A stretch of 64,000 bases of DNA. Origin: Streptomyces sp. ISL-66 (GTDB taxonomy: Bacteria > Actinomycetota > Actinomycetes > Streptomycetales > Streptomycetaceae). Below are positions 17,712 to 26,084 of the stretch, piece after piece. A program made the position numbers and the translations under genes. The number at the start of each line of letters is the position of its first letter. Position 1 is the first letter of the stretch. Location: contig NZ_JAGGOW010000029.1 of the NCBI RefSeq assembly GCF_018614135.1, positions 29,660 to 93,659 of the forward strand, given 5' to 3'. Under the pieces are notes generated by a model. That model searched no databases. It was not told where the DNA came from and was given only the letters and a program-made list of their open reading frames with translations.

Positions 17712-18331
17712 CGACGATCCTCCTGTGCGACGACCACGTGGTGGTCCGCGCCGGCCTGCTCGCGCTCCTCGGCAGCGAGCCGGACATCGAGGTGCTCGGC
17801 GAGGCGGGCAGCGGCGAGGAGGCGGTCGCGCTCGCGGCCAAGCTCCGCCCCGACGTCGTCCTGATGGACCTCCAGCTGGGCGAGGGCATCGACGGGGTCG
17901 AGGCCACGCGCCGCATCACGGCCGCCCCGCACCCCCCGCACGTACTGGTCCTGACCACGTACGACACGGACGCGGACATCACCCGGGCCATCGGCGCGGG
18001 CGCCACCGGCTACCTCCTCAAGGCCGAACGCCCGGAAGAGCTCTTCGCCGCGATCCACTCGGCGGCCCAGGGCCGCACCACGCTCTCCGCGCCGGTGGCC
18101 AGCCGCGTGATGGCCCACATGCGCGGCACGCGCCCCACCCCGCTGACGGACCGCGAGCTCGACATCCTCGGCCAGCTCGCGCGTGGCCTCGGCAACCGCG
18201 ACATCGCCCGCGCGCTGTTCATCAGCGAGGCCACGGTCAAGACCCACCTGGGCCGGATCTACGACAAGCTCGGCGTCGACACGCGCGCGGGAGCGGTCTC
18301 GGTGGCCAAGGAACAACGCCTCCTGCCCTGA
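17708..18331 (+). CDS. senR: Response regulator SenR (NarL/LuxR type)
   Basis: A 207-residue regulator. The receiver domain has its acidic pocket (CDDH) and phospho-acceptor Asp54 in VVLMDLQLGEG. The C-terminal LuxR-type helix-turn-helix contains LTDRELDILGQLARGLGNRD and the recognition helix EATVKTHLGRIYDKL. It overlaps senS by 4 bp, so the pair is translationally coupled. In S. reticuli SenR activates furS-cpeB and hbpS; the divergent hbpS here is the likely target. Confidence 0.92.
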   Translation: MTTILLCDDHVVVRAGLLALLGSEPDIEVLGEAGSGEEAVALAAKLRPDVVLMDLQLGEGIDGVEATRRITAAPHPPHVLVLTTYDTDADITRAIGAGATGYLLKAERPEELFAAIHSAAQGRTTLSAPVASRVMAHMRGTRPTPLTDRELDILGQLARGLGNRDIARALFISEATVKTHLGRIYDKLGVDTRAGAVSVAKEQRLLP

Positions 18332-18492
18332 ACGCGCGCGGACACGACCGCCGAGCACATCGTCCATCCGTACGAGATCGGGCTCGTACGCCGCGCCGAT
18401 CCGCCGCAGGCGGCCAGGCGGGAGGCTCGTGAGTGCCCCGGACCGCCCCGCACGGACCAGGGCGCCACCCGCCGTGTCGAGAGGAACCCGCC

Positions 18493-19098
18493 ATGCCGCC
18501 CACCGATTTCGCCCCCGAACGCCGCCGCATGCTCACCATGCTGGGCGCCGGCGCGGCCGTCGCCGGTTTCGGCGCACTCGCCGCCGCGACGCCCGCCAAC
18601 GCCGAGGACCTCGCCGCCACCACCTCCTCCTGCGGGCCGACCGGTTCGGTGGAGGACGAGCTGGCGATCCACCGCCTGCTGGAGACCTACCTCTTCGCCG
18701 TCGACACCAAGGACAAGGCGGTCTTCCGGACCCTCTTCACCGACGACGCCACCCTCACGGTGATGGCCCACCCCGACGGCACCGCCGGCATCGTAAAGTC
18801 CGGCATCGAAGCGGTCGTCGCCAACCTCGACGGCGCCGCTGCCTGGGGCTACTCCACCCACGTCACCGCGAACGCCTTCGTCCGCGTGGCCGGCAGGACC
18901 GCGACCGGTGACAGCCACGCCACCGCGCAGCTCGTGTACCCGGCCACCGCGACCGCGCCGGAGACCGTCGTCGTGCGCGGCATCCGCTACCGCGACGAGT
19001 ACGTGAAGACCACGGGCGGCTGGAAGATCCGCAAGCGCGTCTTCTCCCCGCTGTGGCAGTACAACGGCACCGCCGTCCAGATCGCCTACCCGAACTAG
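18493..19098 (+). CDS. Tat-exported NTF2-like (SnoaL-type) protein
   Basis: A 201-residue secreted protein. Residues 1-38 form a twin-arginine signal (PERRRMLTMLGAGAAVAGF, ending TPANA). The mature part is an NTF2/SnoaL-like cone fold: EDELAIHRLLETYLFAVDTKD at the start, a FTDDATLTV strand, and a C-terminal GGWKIRKRVFSPLW. Such proteins can be hydratases, isomerases or simple binding proteins; no catalytic role can be assigned. GAGGAA precedes ATG 18493. It begins 162 bp after senR on the same strand. Confidence 0.78.
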   Translation: MPPTDFAPERRRMLTMLGAGAAVAGFGALAAATPANAEDLAATTSSCGPTGSVEDELAIHRLLETYLFAVDTKDKAVFRTLFTDDATLTVMAHPDGTAGIVKSGIEAVVANLDGAAAWGYSTHVTANAFVRVAGRTATGDSHATAQLVYPATATAPETVVVRGIRYRDEYVKTTGGWKIRKRVFSPLWQYNGTAVQIAYPN

Positions 19099-19181
19099 GC
19101 CGGGGGCCACAGCACGCGCGGACCGTCCGTCCGGCCGTCCGTCCCCGGCCATCCGTCCGGCCATCCGGGCTGTCGGCTACC

Positions 19182-19213
19182 GGCTATCCGGCTATCCGGC
19201 TATCCGGCTATCC
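19182..19213. repeat. 8-bp tandem repeat GGCTATCC, four copies
   Basis: GGCTATCC repeats exactly four times, preceded by GGCCATCC/GGCCGTCC relatives from about 19128. The stop codon of the response-regulator gene (19208-19210) lies inside the last copies. Confidence 0.85.
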
Positions 19214-19834
19214 GGGGACGATGAGACCCCGGTCGGCCGCCACCCGCGCGGCCGCCGTACGGTTCTCCACCCCGAGCTTCTCGTAGACGTGCGCCAGGTG
19301 CGTCTTGACCGTCGTCCCGCTGATGAACAGCGCCGAGCCGATCTCCCGGTTGGACCGGCCCGTCGCGATCAGCTCCAGGATCTCCGTCTCCCGGGCCGTG
19401 AGCACCGTCCGCGGCGCGCGGTACCGGTTCATCAGCCGCGAGACCACCGAGGGCGACAGCGCCGACTCACCGGCCGCGACCGTCCGCAGCGACTGGAACA
19501 GCAGGTCGGGCGGGGACCCCTTCAACAGGTACCCCGCCACACCCGCCTCCACCGCCCGCACCACGTACGCGTCGGACTCGTAGCTGGTCAGGACGACCAC
19601 CCGGGGCGCGTCGGGCAGCCGGGCGATGCGCCGCGTCGTCTCCAGCCCGCACATCCCCTCGCCCAGCCTGATGTCCATCAGGACCAGGTCCGGGGACAGT
19701 TCGCGGACCAGCCGGAGCGCCGCCACACCGTCCGCCGCCTCCCCGCACACCTCGAACTCGGCGGAGCCCGACAGCAGCGCCCGCAGTCCCGCCCGCACCA
19801 CCGGATGGTCGTCCACCAGCAGGATCCGCGTCAT
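19208..19834 (-). CDS. NarL/LuxR-type response regulator
   Basis: A 208-residue regulator with the receiver acidic pocket (VDDH) and phospho-acceptor Asp54 in LVLMDIRLGEG. The C-terminal LuxR helix-turn-helix has LTARETEILELIATGRSNRE and TTVKTHLAHVYEKLG. It is closely similar in layout to SenR, with the same 'DxxLGEG' receiver. It overlaps the following kinase gene by 4 bp (ATGA). The downstream target is unknown; the neighbouring NTF2-like gene converges with it. Confidence 0.9.
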   Translation of the reverse strand: MTRILLVDDHPVVRAGLRALLSGSAEFEVCGEAADGVAALRLVRELSPDLVLMDIRLGEGMCGLETTRRIARLPDAPRVVVLTSYESDAYVVRAVEAGVAGYLLKGSPPDLLFQSLRTVAAGESALSPSVVSRLMNRYRAPRTVLTARETEILELIATGRSNREIGSALFISGTTVKTHLAHVYEKLGVENRTAAARVAADRGLIVPG

Positions 19835-20547
19835 GCCGGGCCCCCGGCCGGAGCCGGCAGACACACCGACACCACCGTGCCACCGCCCGGCGTGCTCTCC
19901 ACCACGGCCGTACCCCCCAGGTACTCGATCCGGCGCCGCAGCAGCCGCAGCCCGTCCCCCCGGAGCTCGGCCGGATCGAACCCGACGCCGTCGTCCCACA
20001 CGTCCAACACGACCGCGTCCGGCTGATAGGTCAGCGTCACCACCGCCTCCGAAGCCCGCGCGTGCCGCCGCACGTTGCCCAAGGCCCCCTGCACCGCCCG
20101 CACCACAGCCCCCTCCACGATCCCCCCGACCCCGCGGGCCTCCCCCACCACCCGAAACCGAACCCGCCCCCCGGGCGCCCCGGGCGCGCGGGACGCCCCG
20201 GACACCCCGTCTCCGTCTCCCGCCCCCGCCCCGGCCCCCGTCTGCGCCGCGGCGCACATCCGGCGCAGGGCCTGCGGCAGCGAGGTGCCGTCCAGTTCGG
20301 GCGGGGCCAGGTCGTGGATCAGCCGACGGGCCTGCGCGAGGTTCTCGCGCGCCGCAGCCGCGGCCTGCCGTACCAGGACCCGCGCCTGCCCCGGCTCCCG
20401 CGTCCACTGCCGGTCGGCCGCGTCGAGCAGCATGTGCATGCTGGTCAGGCCCTGCGCCACCGTGTCGTGCAGCTCGGCCGCCAGCCGGTTGCGCTCCTGG
20501 AGCACCCCGGCCCCGGGCGCCTCGCGCCGTCCCCCCGATCCAGCCAC
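19831..20547 (-). CDS. Soluble NarL-type histidine kinase lacking a sensor domain
   Basis: Kinase partner of the response regulator, overlapping it by 4 bp. The start is placed at GTG 20547, preceded by GGAGGGGACGG, giving 238 residues. The HisKA_3 helix follows almost at once, with His27 in RLAAELHDTVAQGL, then an HATPase domain (VWDDGVGFDP and GDGLRLLRRRIEYLGG). The protein therefore has no membrane or recognisable input domain, unlike most NarL-type sensors. The open frame continues upstream to 20847, but that part is Gly/Arg-rich with no domain. A 20-residue Gly/Ala/Asp tract (around GAGAGAGDGDGVSG) interrupts the kinase core. Either a cytosolic orphan kinase or one that has lost its N-terminus. 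Confidence 0.75.
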   Translation of the reverse strand: MAGSGGRREAPGAGVLQERNRLAAELHDTVAQGLTSMHMLLDAADRQWTREPGQARVLVRQAAAAARENLAQARRLIHDLAPPELDGTSLPQALRRMCAAAQTGAGAGAGDGDGVSGASRAPGAPGGRVRFRVVGEARGVGGIVEGAVVRAVQGALGNVRRHARASEAVVTLTYQPDAVVLDVWDDGVGFDPAELRGDGLRLLRRRIEYLGGTAVVESTPGGGTVVSVCLPAPAGGPA

Positions 20548-20958
20548 GCCGACCCGTCCCCTCCCCCACCCCCGGATCCCGGACCCCCCGGACGCGCCGA
20601 GCTTAAGACGGCTCCCCCGGCTCCCCCCAGCCCTCCCGGCACCCGGGCGGCCGCCCGCACACCCCCGCCCCGGGACGAATTCCCCCGGACCGCACCCGCA
20701 CAACCGGCCCGACGGCCCTGGTGAGACACACCGCCACCAAGAGCGTTTGCGCAGGTGACACGGGATCCGACGACCCGCCCGCACCACCAGCCCGCCGCCC
20801 GCCACACCACAGCCCGAGACCGGCCCGCAGCCGCCGCCGACCCCCACGACGAATCAGGAACTCTGATTCGCGCCGACGCCGACCGCCCGGTCAGACGTGA
20901 CGACGCGGCCGCCCGGTCAGGTGACGGCGCCGACCGCCCCGTCAGAGGTGACGAGGCC

Positions 20959-21010
20959 GGCCGGAGGCGAGGGGCGAAGGCGAGGGCCGGAGGCGAGGGG
21001 CGAAGGCGAG
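20959..21010. repeat. Perfect 26-bp tandem duplication
   Basis: Two identical adjacent 26-base units (starting GGCCGGAGGCGAGGGGCGAA) lie in the 518-bp gap 20548-21065. Looser GTCAGACGTGACGACG-type repeats precede them at 20890-20955. I see no gene in this gap. Confidence 0.9.
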
Positions 21011-21065
21011 CGACCAGGGCACCGGATGTGCGGGACACCGACGGGGGCGTGACACCATCGGATAC

Positions 21066-21569
21066 GTGCTCGACATCGGCTACTCCCTCTCCCGGCGCTT
21101 CCCCGACCCTCCGCAGACCGACTACCGCTCGGCGGACGTCCACTCGCTGCGCCACGACCTGTTCTGCGGGGACGTCTACCTCGCCGACACCAACGCGGAC
21201 CGGGAAGTATCCACAGCCTGGGGATGGGTGCCGGTACTGGACTTCGCCTGGGCCCTGTGCGACATCGTCGAGCAGCTCGACCAGGACCCCCGCGGCAGCC
21301 GCTCCGCGAACCGCCAGTACGCCGAACTCGACTTCACCGAGTCCAGCGACCGCATGCTCTTCGAACGCCGCTTCGGCTGGGTCGACGTCGAGGCGGACTG
21401 GATGCCGTCGGAAGAAGACCCGCTGACCTTCAGCCACCGCCTGCTGCGCCGCGAAGCCCGCGACTTCCTCCACGACCTGATCGCGGACCTCATCGACATG
21501 CACGACGGCCTCGCCGACAACCCCGTCATCTGGACCCTCCAGTCCCGCTTCCCCCGGGTCCCTGCCTAG
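21066..21569 (+). CDS. Conserved hypothetical acidic protein
   Basis: A 167-residue protein starting at GTG 21066. It is acidic and soluble, with many Asp/Trp residues (DADREVSTAWGWVPVLDFAW, ADWMPSEEDPLTFSH) and a helical C-terminus (REARDFLHDLIADLIDMHD). No signal peptide or known catalytic motif is visible. Codon use is typical of the surrounding genome, which supports it being real. I do not recognise the family. It converges with the pentapeptide-repeat gene. Confidence 0.7.
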   Translation: MLDIGYSLSRRFPDPPQTDYRSADVHSLRHDLFCGDVYLADTNADREVSTAWGWVPVLDFAWALCDIVEQLDQDPRGSRSANRQYAELDFTESSDRMLFERRFGWVDVEADWMPSEEDPLTFSHRLLRREARDFLHDLIADLIDMHDGLADNPVIWTLQSRFPRVPA

Positions 21570-21646
21570 TCCCTACCTAGTCGCCTGGTCCCTGCCTGGT
21601 CCTAGTGCTGTGGCCGTCCCTTTCGGATCTTGCCGGCCCGCGGCCC

Positions 21647-22321
21647 CTACGCCAGCACCCTCAGCCCCAGCTGCGCCGCCAACGCCGGAGCCAGCTCGAA
21701 CAGCTGCCCCGGGCTGATCACCGCCCCCGACAACGCCTCCACCCCCCGCGCGATGCCCAGCTCCGCCGCGCCCCGCAGGTCCACCTCCGACAGCCGCGCC
21801 CCCGTGAAGTCCGCCCCCCGCAGCGCGCAGTCCCGGAACTCCACCCGCTCCAGCACCGCCCCCGCGAAGTCCGGCTCCACCAGGACGCACCCTTCGAAGA
21901 CCACGTCCTTCAGCTTCGCACTCCGCAGATTCAGGTAATCGATCTTGCCCCCGCGTACGAGGACCCGCTCCAGCACCGCCCCGTGCAGCTGAACCCCGCC
22001 CAGCCGCGCCTCCAGCAGTTCCACGTCCCGCAGCGAAGCCCCCGACAGGTCGGTCCCGACGCCCCGGACCCCCTCCAGCACCGAGTCCAGGAACCTCGCC
22101 TTCGCGAGCCCCGGCTCGTCCAGCGCGCAGCGCCGTAGCGCGCAGTCCATGAACCGGGCCCCGATCCCCTCCTGGCCCGTCAGGTCGACGTCCGCGAGCT
22201 CCAGCCCGTCGTAGTCCCCGTCGGGTTCCAGCTCACCGCCGCCCCACGCACTCAGCTCCGGCAGCCGAACCTCCGGCCGCCGCGCCGCCTTCACATCCTG
22301 CTCGTGCCCTTTGCGCGCCAT
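21647..22321 (-). CDS. Pentapeptide-repeat protein
   Basis: A 224-residue protein dominated by A(D/N)LxX-type pentapeptide repeats from about residue 45 to 190 (LELADVDLTG, FLDSVLEGV, ADFTGARLSEVDLRGA), which fold as a right-handed quadrilateral beta-helix. Members include DNA mimics such as Qnr/MfpA and many of unknown role; no clue here decides. The ATG at 22321 is preceded by a GGGGGA purine run. Its promoter region overlaps that of the divergent SoxR-type oxidoreductase gene. Confidence 0.85.
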   Translation of the reverse strand: MARKGHEQDVKAARRPEVRLPELSAWGGGELEPDGDYDGLELADVDLTGQEGIGARFMDCALRRCALDEPGLAKARFLDSVLEGVRGVGTDLSGASLRDVELLEARLGGVQLHGAVLERVLVRGGKIDYLNLRSAKLKDVVFEGCVLVEPDFAGAVLERVEFRDCALRGADFTGARLSEVDLRGAAELGIARGVEALSGAVISPGQLFELAPALAAQLGLRVLA

Positions 22322-22356
22322 TCCCCCATCCTGAACCACAGCACTGACAGAACCCC

Positions 22357-22381
22357 TTGACCTCGATCCCACTTGAGGTCA
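22357..22381 (+). promoter_or_regulatory. SoxR/MerR-type operator-promoter
   Basis: TTGACCTCGATCCCACTTGA plus GGTCA forms an inverted repeat (TGACCTC, 10-base spacer, GAGGTCA) that overlaps a TTGACC -35 box. A -10 placed 19 bases further on (CAGGCT, 22382-22387) gives the stretched spacer typical of MerR-family activation. The S. coelicolor SoxR box has the same CCTCAA/TTGAGG halves, and the orthologous gene SCO4266 is a known SoxR target. Confidence 0.78.
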
Positions 22382-22393
22382 CAGGCTGACCGC

Positions 22394-23551
22394 ATGACCA
22401 CGACGAGCGCCACCCCGAACACCCCGACCGCCTCGAACGCCACGAGCACAACCGCCACCACCACCACCACCGACACCGCCACCGCCACCGGCACCACCAC
22501 CGGCACCGCCACCGGCACCGCCACCGCCACCGGCACCACCACCGGCACCCGAGCCACCATGAACGCCATCCGCCTCCACACCTTCGGCCCCGCCGAAAAC
22601 CTCACCTACGAACCCACCCCCCTCCCCGTTCCCGCCCCCGGCCAGGTCCGCATTGCCGTCGCCGCCGCCGGAGTCCACCTCCTCGACACCTCCCTCCGCC
22701 GCGGCGTCCAGGGCCCGCCCACGCCCCTCCCCGAGCTCCCCACCATCCCCGGCCGCGAGGTCGCCGGCACCGTCGACGCCCTCGGTCCCGGCACCGATCC
22801 CGCCTGGCTCGGCCGCCCCGTCGTCGCCCACCTCGGATTCGCCCCCGGCGGCTACGCCGAGTACGCCGTCACCGACGCCGACCGCCTCCAGGCCATCCCA
22901 CCCGGCCTGGACCCCGCCACCGCCGTCGCCATGATCGGCACCGGCCGCACCACGCTCGGGATCCTCCAGTTCACCGACCTCGGCCCCGGCTCCGTAGCCC
23001 TCGTACCCGCCGCCGCGGGCGGCATCGGCACCCTGCTCGTCCAGTACGCGAAGCACGCCGGAGCCACCGTCGTCGCCCTCGCCGGCGGCCCCGCCAAAAC
23101 CGCCCTCGCCGCCGCCAACGGCGCCGACCTCGCCCTCGACTACACCCGCCCCGACTGGGCCGACACCGTCCGCGCACACCACCCCGCCGGTGCCACCGTC
23201 CTCTTCGACTCCGTCGGCGGACCCCTCGCCCGCACCGCCCTCGACCTCCTCGCCGACGGAGGCCTCCACCTCGTCTTCGGCTGGTCCTGCGGCCCCATCC
23301 CGCTCACCGACGCCGACCGCGCCGACCTCGACGCCCGCCGCGTCACCACCCAGAGCGTCCTGGGCCCCGCCATGCTCCAACTCGCCGGCGGCGACAACCC
23401 GCTGCGCCTCCTCGAAACCCGCGCCCTCGACGAAGCCGCCGCCGGCCGCCTGCGCCCCGCCCTCCAGCGCTACCCCCTCGCCGAAGCCGCCACCGCCCAC
23501 CACGACCTGGAAACCCGCGCCACCACCGGCAAGGTCGTCCTGGAACCCTGA
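22394..23551 (+). CDS. NAD(P)H:quinone oxidoreductase-like medium-chain dehydrogenase (SoxR target)
   Basis: Medium-chain dehydrogenase/reductase of the quinone oxidoreductase type, about 330 core residues. It has a GroES-like N-terminal half (VPAPGQVRIAVAAAGVHLLD) and a Rossmann half (VPAAAGGIGTLLVQYAKHAG). No zinc-ligand cysteines are seen. The start is placed at ATG 22394 because it lies about 7 bases after the predicted -10, suggesting a leaderless message. This gives a 55-residue Thr/Ala/Gly-rich N-terminal tract produced by an ACCGGC/ACCACC repeat. The next Met (22559) would give the bare enzyme but has no ribosome-binding site. Context and operator point to redox-active-compound defence under SoxR. 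Confidence 0.86.
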   Translation: MTTTSATPNTPTASNATSTTATTTTTDTATATGTTTGTATGTATATGTTTGTRATMNAIRLHTFGPAENLTYEPTPLPVPAPGQVRIAVAAAGVHLLDTSLRRGVQGPPTPLPELPTIPGREVAGTVDALGPGTDPAWLGRPVVAHLGFAPGGYAEYAVTDADRLQAIPPGLDPATAVAMIGTGRTTLGILQFTDLGPGSVALVPAAAGGIGTLLVQYAKHAGATVVALAGGPAKTALAAANGADLALDYTRPDWADTVRAHHPAGATVLFDSVGGPLARTALDLLADGGLHLVFGWSCGPIPLTDADRADLDARRVTTQSVLGPAMLQLAGGDNPLRLLETRALDEAAAGRLRPALQRYPLAEAATAHHDLETRATTGKVVLEP

Positions 23552-23655
23552 CCCCGGACCGCGGCCCAGCCCAACCCAACCCAACGCACCCCTACCCGGC
23601 AGCCCGACGCCACGACCCTGGACACCCCTCCGGAACGCGGTGTAGCAACTCCCCC

Positions 23656-25038
23656 ATGACGATCAACGGCGGCATCTCCTTCTGGTACGCGACCGACGAC
23701 ACCGCCACCACCCACCCACCGCGCACCCCCCTCACCGGCGACTCCACGGCCGACGTCGTCATCGTCGGCGGCGGCTACACCGGCCTGTGGACCGCCTACT
23801 ACCTCAAGACCGCCGCCCCCGACCTCCGCATCACCGTCCTGGAACAGAAGTTCTGCGGCTACGGAGCCTCCGGCCGCAACGGAGGCTGGCTCTACAACGG
23901 CATCGCCGGCCGCGACCGCTACGCCGCCCTCCACGGCCGCCAGGCCGCCCAGCGCCTCCAGCACGCCATGAACGAGACCGTCACCGAAGTCATCGACACC
24001 GCCGCCAAAGAGGGCATCGCCGCCGACATCCACCGCGGCGGAGTCCTCGAAGTCGCCCGCACCCCCGCCCAACTGAGCCGCCTCAAGGCCTTCCACGCCG
24101 CCGAACTCGCCTTCGGCGAAACCGACCGCGCGCTCTACGACGCCACCGACACCCGCGCCCGCATCGACATCGCCGACGCCGTCGGCTCCAGCTGGACCCC
24201 GCACGGAGCCCGCGTCCACCCCCTGAAACTCGTCAAGGGACTGGCCGCCGCCTGCGAACGCCTCGGCGTCACCGTCCATGAATCCACTCCGGTCACCGAG
24301 ATCAGCCCCGGCCGCGCCCGCACCCCGTACGGCACCGTCCGTGCCCCCTACGTCCTGCGCTGCACGGAAGGCTTCACCGCCTCCCTCAAGGGCCAGAAGC
24401 GCTCGTGGCTCCCGATGAACTCCTCGATGATCGCGACGGCGCCGCTCCCCCCGGAGGTCTGGTCCAAGATCGGCTGGTCCGATGCCGCCACCCTCGGCGA
24501 CATGGCCCACGCCTACATGTACGCCCAGCGCACCGCCGACGACCGCATCGCCCTCGGCGGCCGCGGCGTCCCCTACCGCTACGGCTCCCGCACCGACAAC
24601 GACGGCCGCACCCAGCCCGCCACCATCACCGCCCTGACCCGCCTCCTGGAGTCCTTCTTCCCCGCCCTCACCGGAGTCGAGATCACCCACGCCTGGTCGG
24701 GCGTCCTCGGCGTGCCCCGCGACTGGTGCGCCACGGTCACCCTGGACGCCACGACCGGCCTCGGCTGGGCCGGCGGCTACGTGGGCTCCGGCGTGGCCAC
24801 CGCCAACCTCGCCGCCCGCACCCTGCGCGACCTGGTCCTCGGCGACCCGACCGAGCTCACGACCCTCCCCTGGGTCAACCACCGCGTCCGCCGCTGGGAG
24901 CCGGAGCCCTTCCGCTGGCTCGGCGTCCAGGCCCTGTACGCCGCCTACCGCGAGGCCGACCGCCGCGAATCCACCACCCACACCCCGGCCACGACCCCAC
25001 TGGCCCGCCTGGCGAACCGCATCTCGGGCCGAGCCTGA
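23656..25038 (+). CDS. FAD-dependent oxidoreductase (DAO family)
   Basis: A 460-residue D-amino-acid-oxidase-fold flavoenzyme. The dinucleotide-binding motif VVIVGGGYTGLWTAYYLK lies at about residues 34-51. The GYGASGRNGGW segment near 73 is typical of the PuuB/OrdL-type amine oxidases, and a C-terminal GWAGGYVGSGVATANLAART closes the FAD site. Likely oxidises an amine or amino acid; no gamma-glutamyl-putrescine genes are nearby, so the substrate is open. It begins 104 bp after the quinone oxidoreductase and ends in a strong terminator. Confidence 0.88.
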   Translation: MTINGGISFWYATDDTATTHPPRTPLTGDSTADVVIVGGGYTGLWTAYYLKTAAPDLRITVLEQKFCGYGASGRNGGWLYNGIAGRDRYAALHGRQAAQRLQHAMNETVTEVIDTAAKEGIAADIHRGGVLEVARTPAQLSRLKAFHAAELAFGETDRALYDATDTRARIDIADAVGSSWTPHGARVHPLKLVKGLAAACERLGVTVHESTPVTEISPGRARTPYGTVRAPYVLRCTEGFTASLKGQKRSWLPMNSSMIATAPLPPEVWSKIGWSDAATLGDMAHAYMYAQRTADDRIALGGRGVPYRYGSRTDNDGRTQPATITALTRLLESFFPALTGVEITHAWSGVLGVPRDWCATVTLDATTGLGWAGGYVGSGVATANLAARTLRDLVLGDPTELTTLPWVNHRVRRWEPEPFRWLGVQALYAAYREADRRESTTHTPATTPLARLANRISGRA

Positions 25039-25052
25039 GAGCGGGCACGCAA

Positions 25053-25080
25053 AAGGCCCCGGGCGATCACCCGGGGCCTT
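25053..25080 (+). terminator. Strong hairpin terminator after the FAD oxidoreductase
   Basis: AAGGCCCCGGG pairs perfectly with CCCGGGGCCTT around a 6-base loop, 14 bases after the stop codon. It also separates this gene from the convergent tRNA gene. Confidence 0.9.
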
Positions 25081-25129
25081 CCACTTCTGTACGAATCCAC
25101 TTGATCATCATGCCGCTGATCAGGGATGG

Positions 25130-25204
25130 GGCCCCCTGTCGGATTCGAACCGACGACCTACGCATTACAAGTGCGTTGCTCTGGCCGGGCTGAGCTAAGG
25201 GGGC
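25130..25204 (-). tRNA. tRNA-Thr (anticodon TGT)
   Basis: Read on the minus strand, a 7-bp acceptor stem GCCCCCT/AGGGGGC closes perfectly. The D-arm is GCTC...GAGC. The anticodon stem ACGCA/TGCGT encloses loop CTTGTAA with anticodon TGT, and the T-arm contains GGTTCGAATCC. The bases after the discriminator continue CCA, so a CCA end may be encoded (to 25127). It reads ACA threonine codons. No attachment-site duplication or integrase is associated with it. Confidence 0.95.
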
Positions 25205-25313
25205 ACACGTGACACTGCACAACGCACAGAATCGCCTTCACTCTACACATCCACCAGACGCCCCAGCGAAGAACTTTCCGGCCCCTGCAACCCCTCGCCC
25301 GCCTCCGCCGCCC

Positions 25314-25982
25314 TCACACCCCCGGGTACCCCGCACCACCCAGTCGCGGGCCCACCGCCTCCAGCGGCAGCCCCGGGTTGAGGGCGTCGACGATCTCCTG
25401 GGTGAGCGGGCGCAGCGACCACACGTGCCGGATCGCCTCCAGGGGGAGGTCGGTCTCGTAGTAGTCCTCGGCGAAGTCGCGGTACGCCTCCGGTGTGCCC
25501 GCCGCCAGGATCTTGAAGAGGTAGTCGGTGCCGTCCGGGTCCGCGTGTCCGTCCGGGAACTCGACCGTGCCGGTGCGCCAGGCCGTGTCGCCGTTCTCGC
25601 GCCAGAAGACGGCGGTCGCCTGGAGGACGCCGTCCTCCACGCAGAAGGAGGGTTCCGTCACCAGCTGCCCGAAGGCCTCGGGTATGCCGTCCACGAGGCC
25701 GGGCCACAGTGCCGTGTCCTCGTCGCCCCACGGGCTCATCGGGGATTCGTGGTCGAATCCGCACCCGAAGACCCCGTCCGCCGTGAAGACGATCGCGTAC
25801 TCGTCGCCCGAGCCGTTCTCCATGAACGCCGCCTCCTCCCCGTCGCCCCACGCAGGGTCGTACGAGAAGTAGCCGCCCTCGCCGTTGCCGCTGATCACCA
25901 GTTCCAGCGCCGCCATGGCGCGGCAGCGCTCGCGCAGCGTCGCGATGTCGGGCAGGGCGCGGGTCAGGTCGTAGATGGTCAT
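25314..25982 (-). CDS. Hypothetical acidic protein
   Basis: A 222-residue protein starting at ATG 25982 (an in-frame ATG four codons earlier is possible). It is strongly acidic and rich in Trp, Tyr and Gly (GNGEGGYFSYDPAWGDGEE, GFDHESPMSPWGDED), with no signal peptide or membrane segment. The pattern resembles SUKH/SMI1-type or other immunity-like proteins of actinobacteria, but no motif allows a firm family call. Codon use is normal for the window. Confidence 0.7.
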   Translation of the reverse strand: MTIYDLTRALPDIATLRERCRAMAALELVISGNGEGGYFSYDPAWGDGEEAAFMENGSGDEYAIVFTADGVFGCGFDHESPMSPWGDEDTALWPGLVDGIPEAFGQLVTEPSFCVEDGVLQATAVFWRENGDTAWRTGTVEFPDGHADPDGTDYLFKILAAGTPEAYRDFAEDYYETDLPLEAIRHVWSLRPLTQEIVDALNPGLPLEAVGPRLGGAGYPGV

Positions 25983-26084
25983 GGACGGGATCAAAGCAGC
26001 CGCGTCTGACAGTCGGGGAAGTCGCTCCCCCTCAGGTGCTGACAGCAGGCGTTCCGGCCGGTAGCGTCGGCTCGGAGTCCGACC

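Noticed and set aside
20548..20847. Upstream extension of the NarL-type kinase to 338 residues
   Set aside because: The added part is Gly/Arg-rich with no hydrophobic segments or domain and lacks a ribosome-binding site.
25127..25204. tRNA-Thr as an integration site
   Set aside because: No integrase nearby and no duplicated tRNA end within the window; the only integrase belongs to the gpmA element.
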